Source: Cantharellus purpuraceus (lineage: Eukaryota; Basidiomycota; Agaricomycetes; Cantharellales; Hydnaceae). From it: 64,000 nt of DNA. The notes beneath the pieces were generated by a model. The model was not told the DNA's origin. It saw only the letters and a list, made by a program, of their open reading frames with translations, and made no database searches. The position numbers and the translations under genes are program-made. Where the stretch lies: contig JALBUN010000023.1 in assembly GCA_025174535.1 (NCBI GenBank), positions 2,666,001-2,730,000 on the forward strand, written 5' to 3'. The stretch's first letter is position 1; every line of letters begins with the position of its first letter. Shown piece by piece: positions 44,722 through 55,385 of this stretch.

Positions 44722-45531
44722 TCAGGCGGAACAAGCAGTGAGGAATATCAGATTGGAGAGGTGAACCTGGAACGTGTGAGAGCCATCCAGTTTGCTTAGT
44801 CTGGCGAAGACCATAGCGTCCACCATTGATATAGGCAGAGGGGTAGATGGAGTATTTATCAGAGCGGAGTCAGCAGAGGCAGAAGATAGTTTTGCACCTA
44901 AAGTTGCTGGTGACGTCGGGGATGACACAGCCTGTACCGGGGAACAGAATGTGATATGGCCCAATGCCCAGTCAATCAATGGATTGTAGCGGGTGAGCCA
45001 ATTATGTCTGAGAACCACAGAACAGCTGGAGTTGAGCGGAGTAACATAGAATGTAAGGTTCTGGATTTCTCTGACAGAAAAACAGATAGACAGATCTATA
45101 GCTCGTGAAATAACAGCATTAGTGGTGCCATCAAATAATTGGAGTGATATCAGAGTTATGGTGTATGTATGTAGTTCATGTAAATCGGAAAAAGAGGAAT
45201 TGAGGAAATAATGAGTAGAACCGGAGTCAATTAATGCTTGGATAGCGGTACCGGGGATGGAGTTGGAGTAGATGTGGAGGGTAAGGGAGTCGGAGTGGGA
45301 AAGAGTGGATGCGTTCAGGCGGACCTCGTTTGTCATATGGGGAGTACCAATGCAGCCCTCAGCCCGTACGGAGGCTATAGGACTGCTTATTATTTTTTTT
45401 GGTCTGTCGTGGCATTGGCAGCATGGCCCTTTGCTTTTGCTGCAGACAAGGTTGCCTTGTTGCAATCCTTGGCTTGGTGGCCAGGCTTTCTGCAGAACAG
45501 GCAGAGGTTGTTGTCCATGTGGCACTGGCAT
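44722..45531 (-). pseudogene. element B protease
   Basis: Contains the aspartic protease motif ALIDSGSTHYFLNSSF and the later VVLRHNWLTRYNPLIDW of pepsin-like retroviral proteases. Frame-shifted relative to the upstream Gag. Confidence 0.82.
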
Positions 45532-46417
45532 TCCTGCTGGGTAAGTTTGCCATCCTTCCCTAGCTTGGTGGAGAGGTCTGGAGTGCTCTGTCCGGAACCA
45601 GAAGCGGCAGCGTTACCCATGTTTGACTTCTGGCCTGAGTTGGTGGTGGTCTTCTTATCAGACCCCTTGTTGGACCTTGGGGTCTTGTCCGATGATTTGT
45701 CTGATTTGTTGTTAGCCAAATTTTCACAGGAGACCTCAGATTGACGTTCCCAATAACAGGCATTGATGGATTGGGCAAGCTTGCAAAGGTTAACCAAAGT
45801 GTCTGGCTTACCGATGCGTGATATCTCATCCTTGATGCGGGATGGGAGACCAATGTAAAATTGGCATCAGAGTGTGGCGTCACCCCATTGGACTTTTGGG
45901 GCTAGCTGCTGGAAACTCACAATGTATTTTGCAATTTTGTGATTTTCCTTCATCCGAAGTCGATCAAGTTCATTCTCAGCATCGGCCTCGGGGTTGTAAG
46001 GACCGAAATTGGTCCAAAGTTTGGAGATGAAGTCAGAGTAGTCATCCGACCATATCGGGTCATCAGAGTCGTCCATGAGCGCTGGCTCAAAGTAGTCCAG
46101 TGCAGTGCCCTTGAGATAGGACATGGCAAAGGTGACCTTCGCCCGATCAGATGTGAATGCATTGGGGCAGTCATGGAAATTCAACCGGCATTGCACCAAG
46201 AATGGCTGGAGCTTTTGTGGATTGGAGCCATCGAATGGGTCAGGTTCTTGGACCTTGGTCCAGGACTTAGGGGCTTGTGGATGCTGCTGGTGAGCAGGGA
46301 AATGGCTTGCACCAGATTTGGAGAGGGCAGAGTGTCGTCTTCTTCATTGATGGCCTCTATGTGGTCCATTGGTTCTTCGACGACCTTGGGGATGGTGTCA
46401 ATGCTGGGAGTGGGCAC
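45390..46417 (-). pseudogene. element B Gag, multiply broken
   Basis: The core at 46199-45867 reads FAMSYLKGTALDYFEPAL and MKENHKIAKYIVSFQQLAP. A TGA at 45867-45869 interrupts it where LRxQFY would be expected. The C-terminal part (45797-45390) has the zinc knuckle CLFCRKPGHQAKDC. At least one frameshift separates the N-terminal part above 46199. Confidence 0.8.
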
Positions 46418-46548
46418 CTTGACAGTTTGTGCGCATTTGGAATTGGCAGTGGATCATGGCATTGGTAGGAGTGAGTATGGCAGTTTGAATATACTGTTAT
46501 GCACTAGGTCCGATTGGGGGTCAGAGATTGGGTCAGAGGTTTGGTCAG

Positions 46549-47311
46549 AGTTGGAGAAGGAGTTGGGGTACATCATGGGGGTCCAAATGGACTTGGCTTC
46601 AGCTTATGTGCTGCGCCCTCACTAATACTGGTGTCCGAGATTTCAGAGACGGAGTACAACTTAGAGGGTTAGGATCAGCTTAGGAACTAGGCATGATTTG
46701 ATATTCAAACTGGGGAATGAAGTCCCCAGTCAGGCAACTTAAATACATATTTGAAATCTAATAATAATTACTCCGGGGATGGGTCTCCAAGGCCAACGGC
46801 CTTACATGAGTATGTCCATGGGGACAGATGTCTGGGTTCCTATGGTGATGCTGATGCATCAATCGGAACCGGAGACAGATGGGCAGAATCGGTGGTGACA
46901 ATCGGACAGGTAAATGGAAACCATCACATCTCCATTTATCTGTCTGATTGTCACCGCTGAATCTCACCCATCCATCTCCGGTTCCAATTGATGCATCAGC
47001 ATCACCATAGGAACCTGGACATCCATCCCCATCGGACTCAGACATACTCATGTAAGGCCATCAGCCTTGGAGACCCATCACCGGAGTAATTATTATTAGA
47101 TTTCAAATATGTATTTAAGTTGCTCGACTGGGGACTTCATTCCCCAGTTTGAATATCAAATCATGCCTAGTTCCTAAGTCTGATCCTAACCATCTAAGTC
47201 ATACTCCATCTCTGAAATCTCAGACACAGGTATTAGTGAAGGCGCAGCACATAAGCTAAAACCAAGTCTGTTCCAACCCCCATGATGCACCCCAATTCCC
47301 ACTCCAACTCC
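46549..47311. repeat. long imperfect palindrome (arms about 375 bp) of LTR-derived sequence
   Basis: The left arm (about 46549-46920) and right arm (about 46935-47311) are reverse complements with scattered mismatches. Outer ends share CATCATGGGGG and GCTTATGTGCTGCGCC; the centre shows GACAATCGGACAGGTAAATG facing CATTTATCTGTCTGATTGTC. The arms include an LTR end and the start of the gag leader of element B, so this is a head-to-head duplication. Confidence 0.85.
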
Positions 47312-47339
47312 AATCCAACCTCCAACCTCCGGTTGGACC

Positions 47340-47490
47340 AGTGAGTAACAGTAACCCATAAGAGGACAACTACTTATATGGAGAACAATAGTGGAGTTTG
47401 GGGTTGATGGAGGTGGAATTGACAGAGGTGGAGTAGAAGGAGATGGAGATGGAGTCTGGAAATCAGACTTGGTGTTATGGGATGTAACAT
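47340..47490. repeat. right copy of the LTR-family terminal block
   Basis: Shares GTAACCCATAAG, a GGAGGTGGA-rich stretch and the terminal GGGATGTAACA with 28087-28210. The transposase sequence resumes directly after it. Confidence 0.6.
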
Positions 47491-47779
47491 TGCACCATTC
47501 AGCAAGAACTAATTTCTGTGCAGGTGTAAGGATTTGCTGCTCTAAATGGGCCTTCCCCCAGCTTTTATGTCAGTTCTTAGCCCTGTCAGTGAGTGTTGAT
47601 AAAGCAACCAGCGAGACAATGAGAGGTAACACATGCAGAAAATCTGGTTTATTACTCACATTTTCCTGCTCTGCAGCCCTCCTGAATGACCGATATCTAC
47701 CGTTAAGAACCCGCCCTATTGCAGCTTTAACCCGTCCTTCGTAGTTAGGATCGTTGTTCCTTCGATGTTGGTGTGCCAT
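47475..47779 (-). pseudogene. pogo/CENP-B-type transposase, N-terminal remnant
   Basis: Starts MAHQHRRNNDPNYEGRVKAA at 47779, followed by IGRVLNGRYRSFRRAAEQEN, a psq-type helix-turn-helix found in pogo/Tigger/Fot transposases. After an in-frame TGA it continues HKSWGKAHLEQQILTPAQK then LVLAEWC, the start of the second CENP-B DNA-binding helix-turn-helix. The reading then meets LTR-like sequence, so the catalytic domain is missing. Confidence 0.65.
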
Positions 47780-47940
47780 GGTCGAACAGTCTGCCGTTGC
47801 AGCCGCATTGAAACTCCGTTATGGCATGAACGGCGAAGTGTGACAGAATCCTCCAAACTATATCTCTCGCAGTACTATCTTTGAGGGCTTTTTTTTTACC
47901 AACATGTATAATGCTAAAATGCATTTGTGTCTATACTCAA

Positions 47941-47983
47941 TGACCGACTGGGGGAGGGTGTCCGAAGTGCGTGACCCTATAGT
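47941..47983. repeat. right terminal inverted repeat of the pogo-like element
   Basis: Reverse complement of 26685-26727 with three mismatches, ending GTGACCCTATAGT. Confidence 0.85.
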
Positions 47984-48134
47984 AAGCTCTCTTCCTACTT
48001 GCACAATAATTATTCTCGGGCCCTCACTATGTCAATACAAGAACAAGAGCAACAAGTGACAAGTGACAAGCGCAAACGATAAGAACGGCAGGAGCAACAG
48101 AACTACAGGTAACCAACAACAAGCGCAAATGACC

Positions 48135-48548
48135 CTAGAGAGCCACATTGGAGAGGACATTGGGGTTCTTGTGTACCATCGGCAAGATCAAGCCAGAGGA
48201 GTTCACTTCATTGATATGTTGCGCAGACTCTCGGGAGAAGCGCATTCCATCAGCACGTTTGACCTACAAATAATTAGCAGGGAGCGCAGTTAGACTTACA
48301 TGCGTGGTGGTCACGGAATAGCCCTGATGGGGACTAACCCATTGCTCGGCTGCTTGGCCGCAAGGCCCCCTCTTACGCAGCGGGTGCAGCAGGATACCAG
48401 TGGGAGAGTTCTGCAAATTTGCCTTTAATATGGCCAGGTATGCGACCTTGGCCTCGCTATGGTGGATGTTAATGGCGACAGCCTTACAGGTTTTCCCTGC
48501 TTGATCTTGGATCGAGATAATTGTGTAAAGCATGCAGGCGTTCGACAT
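48135..48548 (-). CDS. hypothetical two-exon protein
   Basis: Unrecognised. Exon 1 (48548-48300) begins MSNACMLYTIISIQDQAGKT and includes NIHHSEAKVAYLAILKANLQ. A 36-bp intron with consensus GTAAGT and TAG ends (48299-48264) leads to exon 2, RADGMRFSRESAQHINEVNS ... NVLSNVAL, with TAG at 48135. The short intron and good splice sites argue for a real gene of about 125 residues. It sits immediately beyond the transposon island, so it may be an orphan or a mobile-element-derived gene. Confidence 0.45.
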
Positions 48549-48944
48549 TAGTTTTTCCTCATTCCATATCTAAAGACTGCAGAAGGAATACGGACAAATG
48601 ATTCAATTATATAATGGATGATGAGGGCTGAATGCCCGCTCCACAACCATGGCGTCAGAGCTTAGCGTGCAGGGCGATAAAGTTTGACTCGATCTTCAAG
48701 CGAGGGACTGGAAGGCAAACGCTACCATAGCTCAAGTTCAACTATAACTCAGAGCGCTGGCCTGTGGGGAAGAATACAGGCATGTTGACCGACAAAGGTT
48801 TGGCGGATAGCTTGGCTTTGACTCTCAGCCGAGCTCTGTCACCACTCCAAGCCAACTCTAAGACAGCTTATCCCAGTCGAGACATGCCCACATATATACC
48901 ATGCAAAGCAGCCACGACGGAGGGCTTTGACCACCACAGCGAAG
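48549..48944. other. intergenic
   Basis: No gene seen; it should hold the promoter of the kinase gene that starts at 48945. Confidence 0.5.
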
Positions 48945-51464
48945 ATGTTTAGACAAGGAGAACTGCTGGGTTCTGGAGCTTATGTGAGTGGCTGCTGGTC
49001 CTTTGGCCCGGTTGTTGACTGATGAAAAATCAAGGCTCACGTATATCGAGCCACCCGTGAAGAAGACGGACATGCTCGAGTATTTGCGTTGAAAAAATCA
49101 CGAGTTTCTCTCAGAGTGAACCGGACTCTTCTCCGACACGAAGCCCGCGTCCTACAACTCCTCCAGGGACATCCTGCTATTCCGAGAGTATACGGTTATA
49201 CGCGCCTGGAACACTTTGAATATGTCGTCATGGAGCTGCTCGGAACGACTCTGGGGGATGTCCAACAAGTTCAGGGCACGTTTCATGTAATGGCAGTCCT
49301 TCTCATCGCTGATCAAATGGTAAATGTCTTGCATTCCCCCATGCATATCCAGTCGGGTTGACTATATCGCCGACAGCTTTCCGCCTTGGAACATATCCAC
49401 ACGCGGGGGATAATCCATCGAGATATGAAGCCACACAACATTTTGACGAAATTAGACGCGCCTCACCAGCTCTGTATTATCGACTTTGGGATCGCGCGGC
49501 CCTACAAGACAGGTGAACCTAGCGGTCGCGATCCGCAAGCAAAGGGTATATCCATCGTCGGAACATTGGACTGGGCCAGTCTAAATGCCCACCATGGCGT
49601 TGGTGCGATACTTCTCTTGCCATGTTGGCTGCTGGGCACTGAATCGATTAATTTTTCAGAGCTTTCCCGCCGTGACGACCTCGAGTCTCTGGCCTATACG
49701 CTTCTGTTCTTACTGCGGGGAGATCTCCCATGGCGGGGGATGGAGCGCTCGCTCACGCTCTGTCAGACCACGACCCAGGTCCGCGAGAAGAAACGGGCGT
49801 GGACTGGCTCGAGATTGGGTGAGGGATACCCGGTCGAATTTGGGGATCTTGTGGATTATGCGCGTGGCCTTGGGTTTGACGACCTGCCTGACTATGGAAA
49901 ACTGCGATCAATGTTCCAGCGGTGCTTTCAACGTCTGACATACGATGACGACTTGACTCTGGGTTGGAAGTCACTTGCTGAAGGACCGTCCACGTGTGAG
50001 TCAATAGCATATACGTACAAAATGAGCACTCACGCATCGTTGCCCAGCTCCCCCACGTGCTCCACAAGATCTGAACAAGGCGATGATCGTAGAAGTGGGC
50101 CAGCTGATATACGTCAAGGTCCTTTCCAGGCTCACCGTCGAAGGATACACCACACAAGCGCGGGACCCCTCCTTCTGGCACGATCCCGACCTGTCTTTGG
50201 ACCCGTGGCGAACGAGACCAAAGCCTGCTATCGTGCTGGCTACCTCTGTTGACAGCAGCGGACGCTGCGTTATTAATGTCGCTCCGCTGACAAGGGGGCG
50301 TTTGACATCCGAGGCTAGCAAGAGCAGCGCCGTGCTGCTCGCTTCGACGCCGTCCGACGAGGCGGGCGTCGCTGTTGTTGACCCCGCCTGGCCCTTGGAC
50401 CATACTTATTGCTACAGTTTCTTTGAATTTAACAAGTTCATCATTGACCCAGGACAGGCAAGTCACGTCCCTCTACCGCCCTAAACCCAACTCCTGACTA
50501 GTGTTTCCACAATCCCCATCATGGCGCATCACAGACGACCCCAATACCGGCACACTGGAGGATCTCCGAACGCGACGCCAAGCTCCTTTTAGAGAAATAC
50601 GACCCAAAGCCGCACATCGTGCACGACGACGCCGAACGTACCCCGTACGAGGACGAGGACGTGAGGGCCTACGAGCGGATGCGCGACCGGTTTGCGTACA
50701 GCGTCTACGCGCAGGTTGGGGCGCTGCACCCCGGTACATTGGACGCGGCCATGGGAGAGCCGGATCCACCAGAATTGCCAGGCCCAGACGATCCAGACGA
50801 TCCAGAAGACCCCGACGATCCAGACGATCCAGACGACCCAGACGATCCAGAAGACCCCGACGATCCAGACGACCCAGACGACCCAGACGATCCAGACGAT
50901 CCAGAAGACCCCGACGATCCAGAAGACCCCGACGATCCAGAAGACCCCGACGATCCAGACGACCCAGACGACCCAGACGATCCAGACGATCCAGAAGACC
51001 CCGACGATCCAGACGACCCAGACGACCCAGACGACCCAGACGACCCAGACGACCCAGACGATCCAGAAGACCCAGACGATCCAGACGATCCAGAAGACCC
51101 AGACGATCCAGAAGACCCAGACGATCCAGAAGACCCCGACGATCCAGACGACCCAGACGACCCAGACCCAAGGCCAGGGCCAGACGCCGCGTCGATCGAC
51201 TGGCACGGGACGCGTGGGTGGTTCGACGAGCTTGCCCTGATCCATCGACGACGGTCAGGAGATGCAGGGTGGGCGTGGACGGGGGGGAGCGGACAACACA
51301 GCCTCCACCACGGCAACGAGGAAGACCTCTCGGACAGCTATTACGGGCACGACATGGGGATCTGGGAGCCGCAGCAGGAGAGGGACCGGTCGTTGACGCT
51401 GGATGCCGTGGACGCGGCGCGGTTGGATGTGGAGATTGAGAACAGCTTTCGCGTCGTCGTGTGA
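48945..51464 (+). CDS. casein kinase 1-like protein kinase with C-terminal extension and Pro-Asp repeat
   Basis: The ATG at 48945 opens MFRQGELLGSGAY, the glycine loop; an intron follows, then AHVYRATREEDGHARVFALK with the catalytic Lys. Further motifs: LLRHEARVLQLLQGHPAIPR, HTRGIIHRDMKPHNIL (catalytic loop), CIIDFGIARPY, SIVGTLDWASLNAHHGV and SRRDDLESLAYTLLFLLRGD, a casein kinase 1 hallmark. After the kinase an intron (about 49995-50047) joins in frame to a new domain (EVGQLIYVKVLSRL ... RPKPAIVLATSVDSSGRCVI). A GC-AG intron (GCAAGT at about 50459, AG at about 50503) leads to ERDAKLLLEKYDPKPHIVHD and a long PDD/PED repeat, ending in EIENSFRVVV. The kinase core looks catalytically intact. The joined gene model is inference from phases. 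Confidence 0.72.
50785..51170 (+). repeat. coding minisatellite, Asp/Glu-Pro repeat
   Basis: GACGATCCA/GACGACCCA/GAAGACCCC nine-base units repeat about 43 times, encoding PDD and PED triplets. All six frames are open across it, so the large opposite-strand frames here are artefacts. Confidence 0.95.
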
Positions 51465-51799
51465 TTGTGTACTGGCGATTTAGCCGGCTGTTAGTCTTGC
51501 CATTGTTGTAAATGATAAGCTGTGGCTACGAAGCGTACTTGCCCGTTCGGGTATGATCTGCATGACGTAATCTCAGGCACTGAGATGAAAATTCAAAACC
51601 ACGCAATGACACGATATAAAGTACAAACAGTATCAGGAGACAACAACGCAGGTCCGGAGCTAGTGGGAACAGCGCGTGTATGGCAACAGTGGAAAGAACA
51701 ACACGTGCACGGGTGCCCGGACGTCCACCGAGTGGCAAGTTCTCGTCAGCACCACGCGTCGTTATCGTTTCTCAAACGCAAACGCAAGATAAATATCTA
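51465..51799. other. intergenic between convergent stops
   Basis: 335 bp between the kinase and ABD1 3' ends; only short chance frames. Confidence 0.5.
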
Positions 51800-53374
51800 T
51801 CACACCGCATGAGCATCCACACACGAAAATGCTTGCCAAAGAAACGCACTGGCGGCATCCCACTGATCCTCGTCCATCTGACTCTCCCCAGACGCGGAAA
51901 CGACCTTCATCCGCTGCAACAGCGGCTTATACTCGCGATGGGAACGCTCCGCCTCGAAGATATGATGAAACTCCTCCTTGTACACCAAGTACAGCCCATG
52001 CTCCTGCGCCAGCCTGCAACGAAGGAGCCGCGTACATCATCAGCCACGCACCCATACGTGGACACACTCACGTCTCAAAGTGCTCCCAATGCACAACGTA
52101 CTCGGGCACGTCCTCCACTGCGTCCTTGAGGTAGAACCAGTAGCGCTGCCCAAACGGCTGTATCCGCGCGGGCCGCTCCTCAAAGCGTATCTGATACACC
52201 GAGTTGCCAAACTGGGGCGGCGCATCGGGCGGCAGCGCCTGCAAGCGCTGTCTGCGCGCGGCGTGAGCGGGGACGAGCACGGGGGAGCACATGCAGGCAA
52301 CTCACAAGAGCAGCTCTGCATTGGGAATGGTGCCGAGGAAGACGCCGCCGTTGCGGAGGTGCTTGGAGACATTCTCGAGCATCATGTGCACCTTGGCGGC
52401 ATTCTCGAACGCATAGTGCATGCAGAACTGCATCGAGACGGCGTCAAAGGGACGCTCAAAGGTCTCTGCAGAGAAGGCGGAGGCGATCGGTGTCTGGCAC
52501 GCGTGTGAGCCACCGGGCCACGGGAGGGAGCGGACACGGCACGCACTGTATAGCAGTCGAGGGCAGCAAACTGGGCGTCGAAGCGTGGGCTGCGGATCTG
52601 TGTCCAGCGGAGGCGTGCCTGGTCGATGGATACGGCGGCGATATCTGTGTGCAAGTGTGAGCGGCGGAGCGCATGGCGCGGGCGGGACGACTTGCCCAGG
52701 CCGACGAACTCCTTCACGCGCGCCTTTTGCCACTTTTGCAGGTCACCGCCCTTGCCGCAGCCAATGTCGAGCACCCTTCCGCGCATGCGGTCGCCCGGCT
52801 GCGCGGGCTCGGCCGCACCAAAGGCATGTTTGGTAAACTTTGCGATGAGGACGGATTTGATCCAATTGTTGAAATTCTTGAGACCGATGATGGGCGAGTC
52901 GCGACGCTCGGTGACGCCGACGTCTGGACGGGCATTGTCTGGAGGGGACGGGTGAGCAGGCGGGGGGCGGAGCGGGGGCACGGACTCACAATGGTCGACG
53001 ACGAGGCCGGCATCGCGGGAGCGTTCGGCGGGGGCGCCTGTGGCGTGGTCGTCGGACATGCGTTTGCGCTTGAGAGAGACGGCGGGGGCGCCGAGGGCGG
53101 GGTCGGGACGACGGGCGCGGATGCGGAGGGCGTGGCGGGGAGACTTGAAGGCGTCTAGCTCGGCAGGGGAGAGGGGGACGAGGACGGAGGCGGGGGGGGT
53201 GCGACGGGTGCGTGGGTTGTAGGGGACGGGGGGCGGGGCGGCGGGGGTGGTGTGGTCGTCGGCGGGGGCAGTGTGGTCGTCGTTCCTGATGTGCTGTGTT
53301 GCGAGGACATCACGCAGAGCATCATACCCACGAGGCATGTCGCCAAGCGGTGTGTCGCGGGACCGCGGTGGCAA
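51800..53374 (-). CDS. ABD1: mRNA cap guanine-N7 methyltransferase
   Basis: Adds the N7 methyl group to the mRNA 5' cap in the nucleus using SAM. The N-terminus (from 53374) is disordered with VPYNPRTRRTP and SLKRKRMSD. The catalytic part shows GLKNFNNWIKSVLIAKF, the SAM-binding VLDIGCGKGGDLQKW (about 52780), DIAAVSIDQARLRW, FDAQFAALDCYT, PFDAVSMQFCMHYAFEN (about 52435-52390), LRNGGVFLGTIPNAELLL, GQRYWFYLKDAVEDVPEYVV and the C-terminal EFHHIFEAERSHREYKPLL. Introns of about 50-60 bp separate the exons. Its start is only about 40 bp from that of SIP5, so the two share a promoter. Confidence 0.9.
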
Positions 53375-53415
53375 ATTTGAAGCTCAGCGGCGGGCTCTCT
53401 GAAACAGCAACCACG

Positions 53416-55385
53416 ATGGGCAACTCGGTGTCTGGATCCAAAGAGCGTCACATTGACGACACGGTCGACTTTGGCTCCCTCTCCCCCCAGGGCGTCTACA
53501 CCGGCCCCCAGGACTGGAACCAGCAGGTCGTCGGCCACCTCATCGTCGACCGCAAGCTCGCGCCCTTTTACAAGCCGCTAGAAGACTACGACGACGCCTG
53601 GGACGACGACCGCATCCTCGCCGCCCGCAAGCCCGCCCCCAACCCGCCCCCGCCCCCTCCAGAGTCCCCCGCCTCTCCCTCTTCCAAATTCCACCATCAC
53701 AAGCACTCAACCAAGTCCGGCAAGGAGCCCTTTCGTCCCACGGAGGCATCCGTGTACAGAGGTGCCGTCGAGTGTCCCATATGTTTTCTCGTTCGTGTCC
53801 TACTGCCCCCCCGTCCCCGTCTGACCGCGTCGCAGTATTACCCCCCCAACATCAATCGCTCCCGCTGCTGCGACCAGGCCATATGCACAGAGTGTTTCGT
53901 CCAGATCAAGCGCGCCGAGCCCACGACCACCCACCTCGTCTCCGAGCCCGCCTCGTGTCCCTACTGTGTCCAGGACAATTTTGGCGTCGCATACGACCCT
54001 CCCCCCTGGCGCTCCGGTCTCGTCAGGGATGGCCAGCCCCCTCCCGTAAGCCCGCTCGCCCTTCCCCATCTCCCTCCTTTTCAACCTCCGCAGACACCCA
54101 CCCGCCCCGACACCCACAAGGCCAACTCCGCCTCGTCTGCAGACTCGGAGGGCTTGAGACGCCGCAAGAGCTTTGGCCCAGACAGCCCAGAAGTCGTCAC
54201 CATCGGTGCGTGTCCTCTCCCCTCTCCCCTTCAGGCTCATCGGCGTCCTTCCAGACCAAATCCGTCCCGATTGGGAGGCCAAATTGGCTGCCGTGCGCGC
54301 CGCCGTCACACGGCGCGCCAACCGACGCATCATCATGCGCCAAGTCGGCGACCGTCTCATCCCCATTGGTGTCAGCAGCGGTCGTATGGTGGATACGTCA
54401 GATGCCCCTGCTAATGCAGACGGTGCCGAAGGCGCCAGCGCACGCCGTCGACGGAGAGGCCATCCTGGCCAGGATCTAAACCAAATCTTGGGAACGGTCG
54501 GCCTTGGGGGTCTCGGTGGTCAAGATCTGGAAGAGGTCCGTACCACTTTCTCTGCATCGGTCCCATGCTGAACCCTGTCTGGTGCAGCTCATGGTCATGG
54601 AAGCCATGCGTCTCTCGTTGATGGAGCACGAGGAGCAACAACGGCGGCAAAACAGCAACAGCAACAGCAACAGCAACAGTGACGCCCCCAGTGCCAGCGA
54701 GCATCCCAACGCCAATGGCAACAGCCTTTCTCCTGCTCCCACCCCAAGTCCGTCCCCACAAACTTCCCTACCCACTCCAGGCGACTCCCCCACTCTGAGG
54801 CCGCGTTCTCCCTCCCCGCGCCAGAGCCCGTCGCGCTCTCGCATCTGTCTGACACCCTCCCCGCTCGGCAGCCCTGGCACCGCAGCTGCCGGCACGCCGT
54901 CCCCGCAGCCCTTGCAGCCCTCGCAACCCTCGCTGGCGCCACCCCCACCGGGCCGGACACATCGACGCACTGGCTCCAGCCCCGACCCGCCGTCGGGCGG
55001 GACGCTTGCCGCAGCGCTCAGCGCGGCGCAGACGGCAGAGGGGCGGCCCGGGGCGGCGCTGCTGGCGCGGAGTGCACCGCAGACGCGTGCGGCGAGTCCG
55101 AGTCCGAGTTTGTCTGAGTCTGGGCTGGAGTCGGGGTGGTCAGGGCTGCCGCCGAGTGTCGTGGTGGTGCATCCCTCCGAGGGGCCTTTTGGGGGTATGG
55201 AGACGTCCAATATGCTTGCGACAGGGTCTGGGACTGCGTTGGATACGTTGAACGTCGTGCCCGCTGCCCTGACAACAACGCCCGTGGAGGCGGAAGGCGC
55301 GTCGTCACGCGACGCAGCCGAGTATCGGGCTCTTGCCTCCTCCATCGAGTCGTCCGAGCCGCTTCTTGGCTGGGATAAGCAGTGA
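53416..55385 (+). CDS. SIP5: SIP5-like RING-type zinc-finger protein
   Basis: Homologue of the yeast Snf1-interacting protein. The ATG at 53416 gives MGNSVSGSKERHIDDTVDFG; the MGN start is a possible N-myristoylation site. LSPQGVYTGPQDWNQQVVGH and DRKLAPFYKPLEDYDDAWDD follow. The RING-like module is CPICFL, interrupted by an intron (gttcgt...gtcgcag, about 53790-53835), then YYPPNINRSRCCDQAICTEC and SCPYCVQDNFGVAYDPP. Later come IGVLPDQIRPDWEAKLAAVR and MVMEAMRLSLMEHEEQQRRQ, both typical of the family, then a long Ser/Pro-rich disordered tail with an Asn-Ser run. Clear start and stop. Confidence 0.85.

Larger units (their letters stand above)
40839..46417 (-). mobile_element. element B: degenerate Gypsy-type chromoviral retrotransposon
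   Basis: Runs right to left: Gag, protease, RT, RNase H, integrase, chromodomain. The reading frame is broken by at least five TGA codons, several frameshifts, a 501-bp MITE (43036-43536) and a solo LTR of element A type (41188-41549). It therefore predates both insertions. LTR-like repeats of its family appear at about 27.75-28.2 kb and 46.5-47.5 kb, but intact paired LTRs with a target-site duplication were not found. Confidence 0.85.
26685..47983 (-). mobile_element. pogo/CENP-B-type DNA transposon split by nested retrotransposons (21.3-kb island)
   Basis: The outer limits are 43-bp inverted repeats (26685-26727 and 47941-47983; 40 of 43 positions agree by eye), each beginning ACTATAGGGTCACGCACTTC toward the interior. 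A TA dinucleotide at each edge is compatible with a Tc1/mariner-superfamily target site. Just inside the right repeat is the N-terminus of a CENP-B/pogo-like transposase on the minus strand; just inside the left repeat is a C-terminal part, also on the minus strand. The middle of the transposase, with the DDE catalytic residues, is not seen. About 20 kb of retroelement sequence lies between. Either a pogo element was invaded and lost its middle, or two related relics define the edges. Confidence 0.65.

Noticed and set aside
50473..51316. Large opposite- and alternate-frame ORFs (Gly-Ser-Ser, Arg-rich, Trp-Val repeats) over the minisatellite
   Set aside because: A nine-base repeat without stops keeps all six frames open. 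Only the PDD/PED frame continues into normal protein on both sides.
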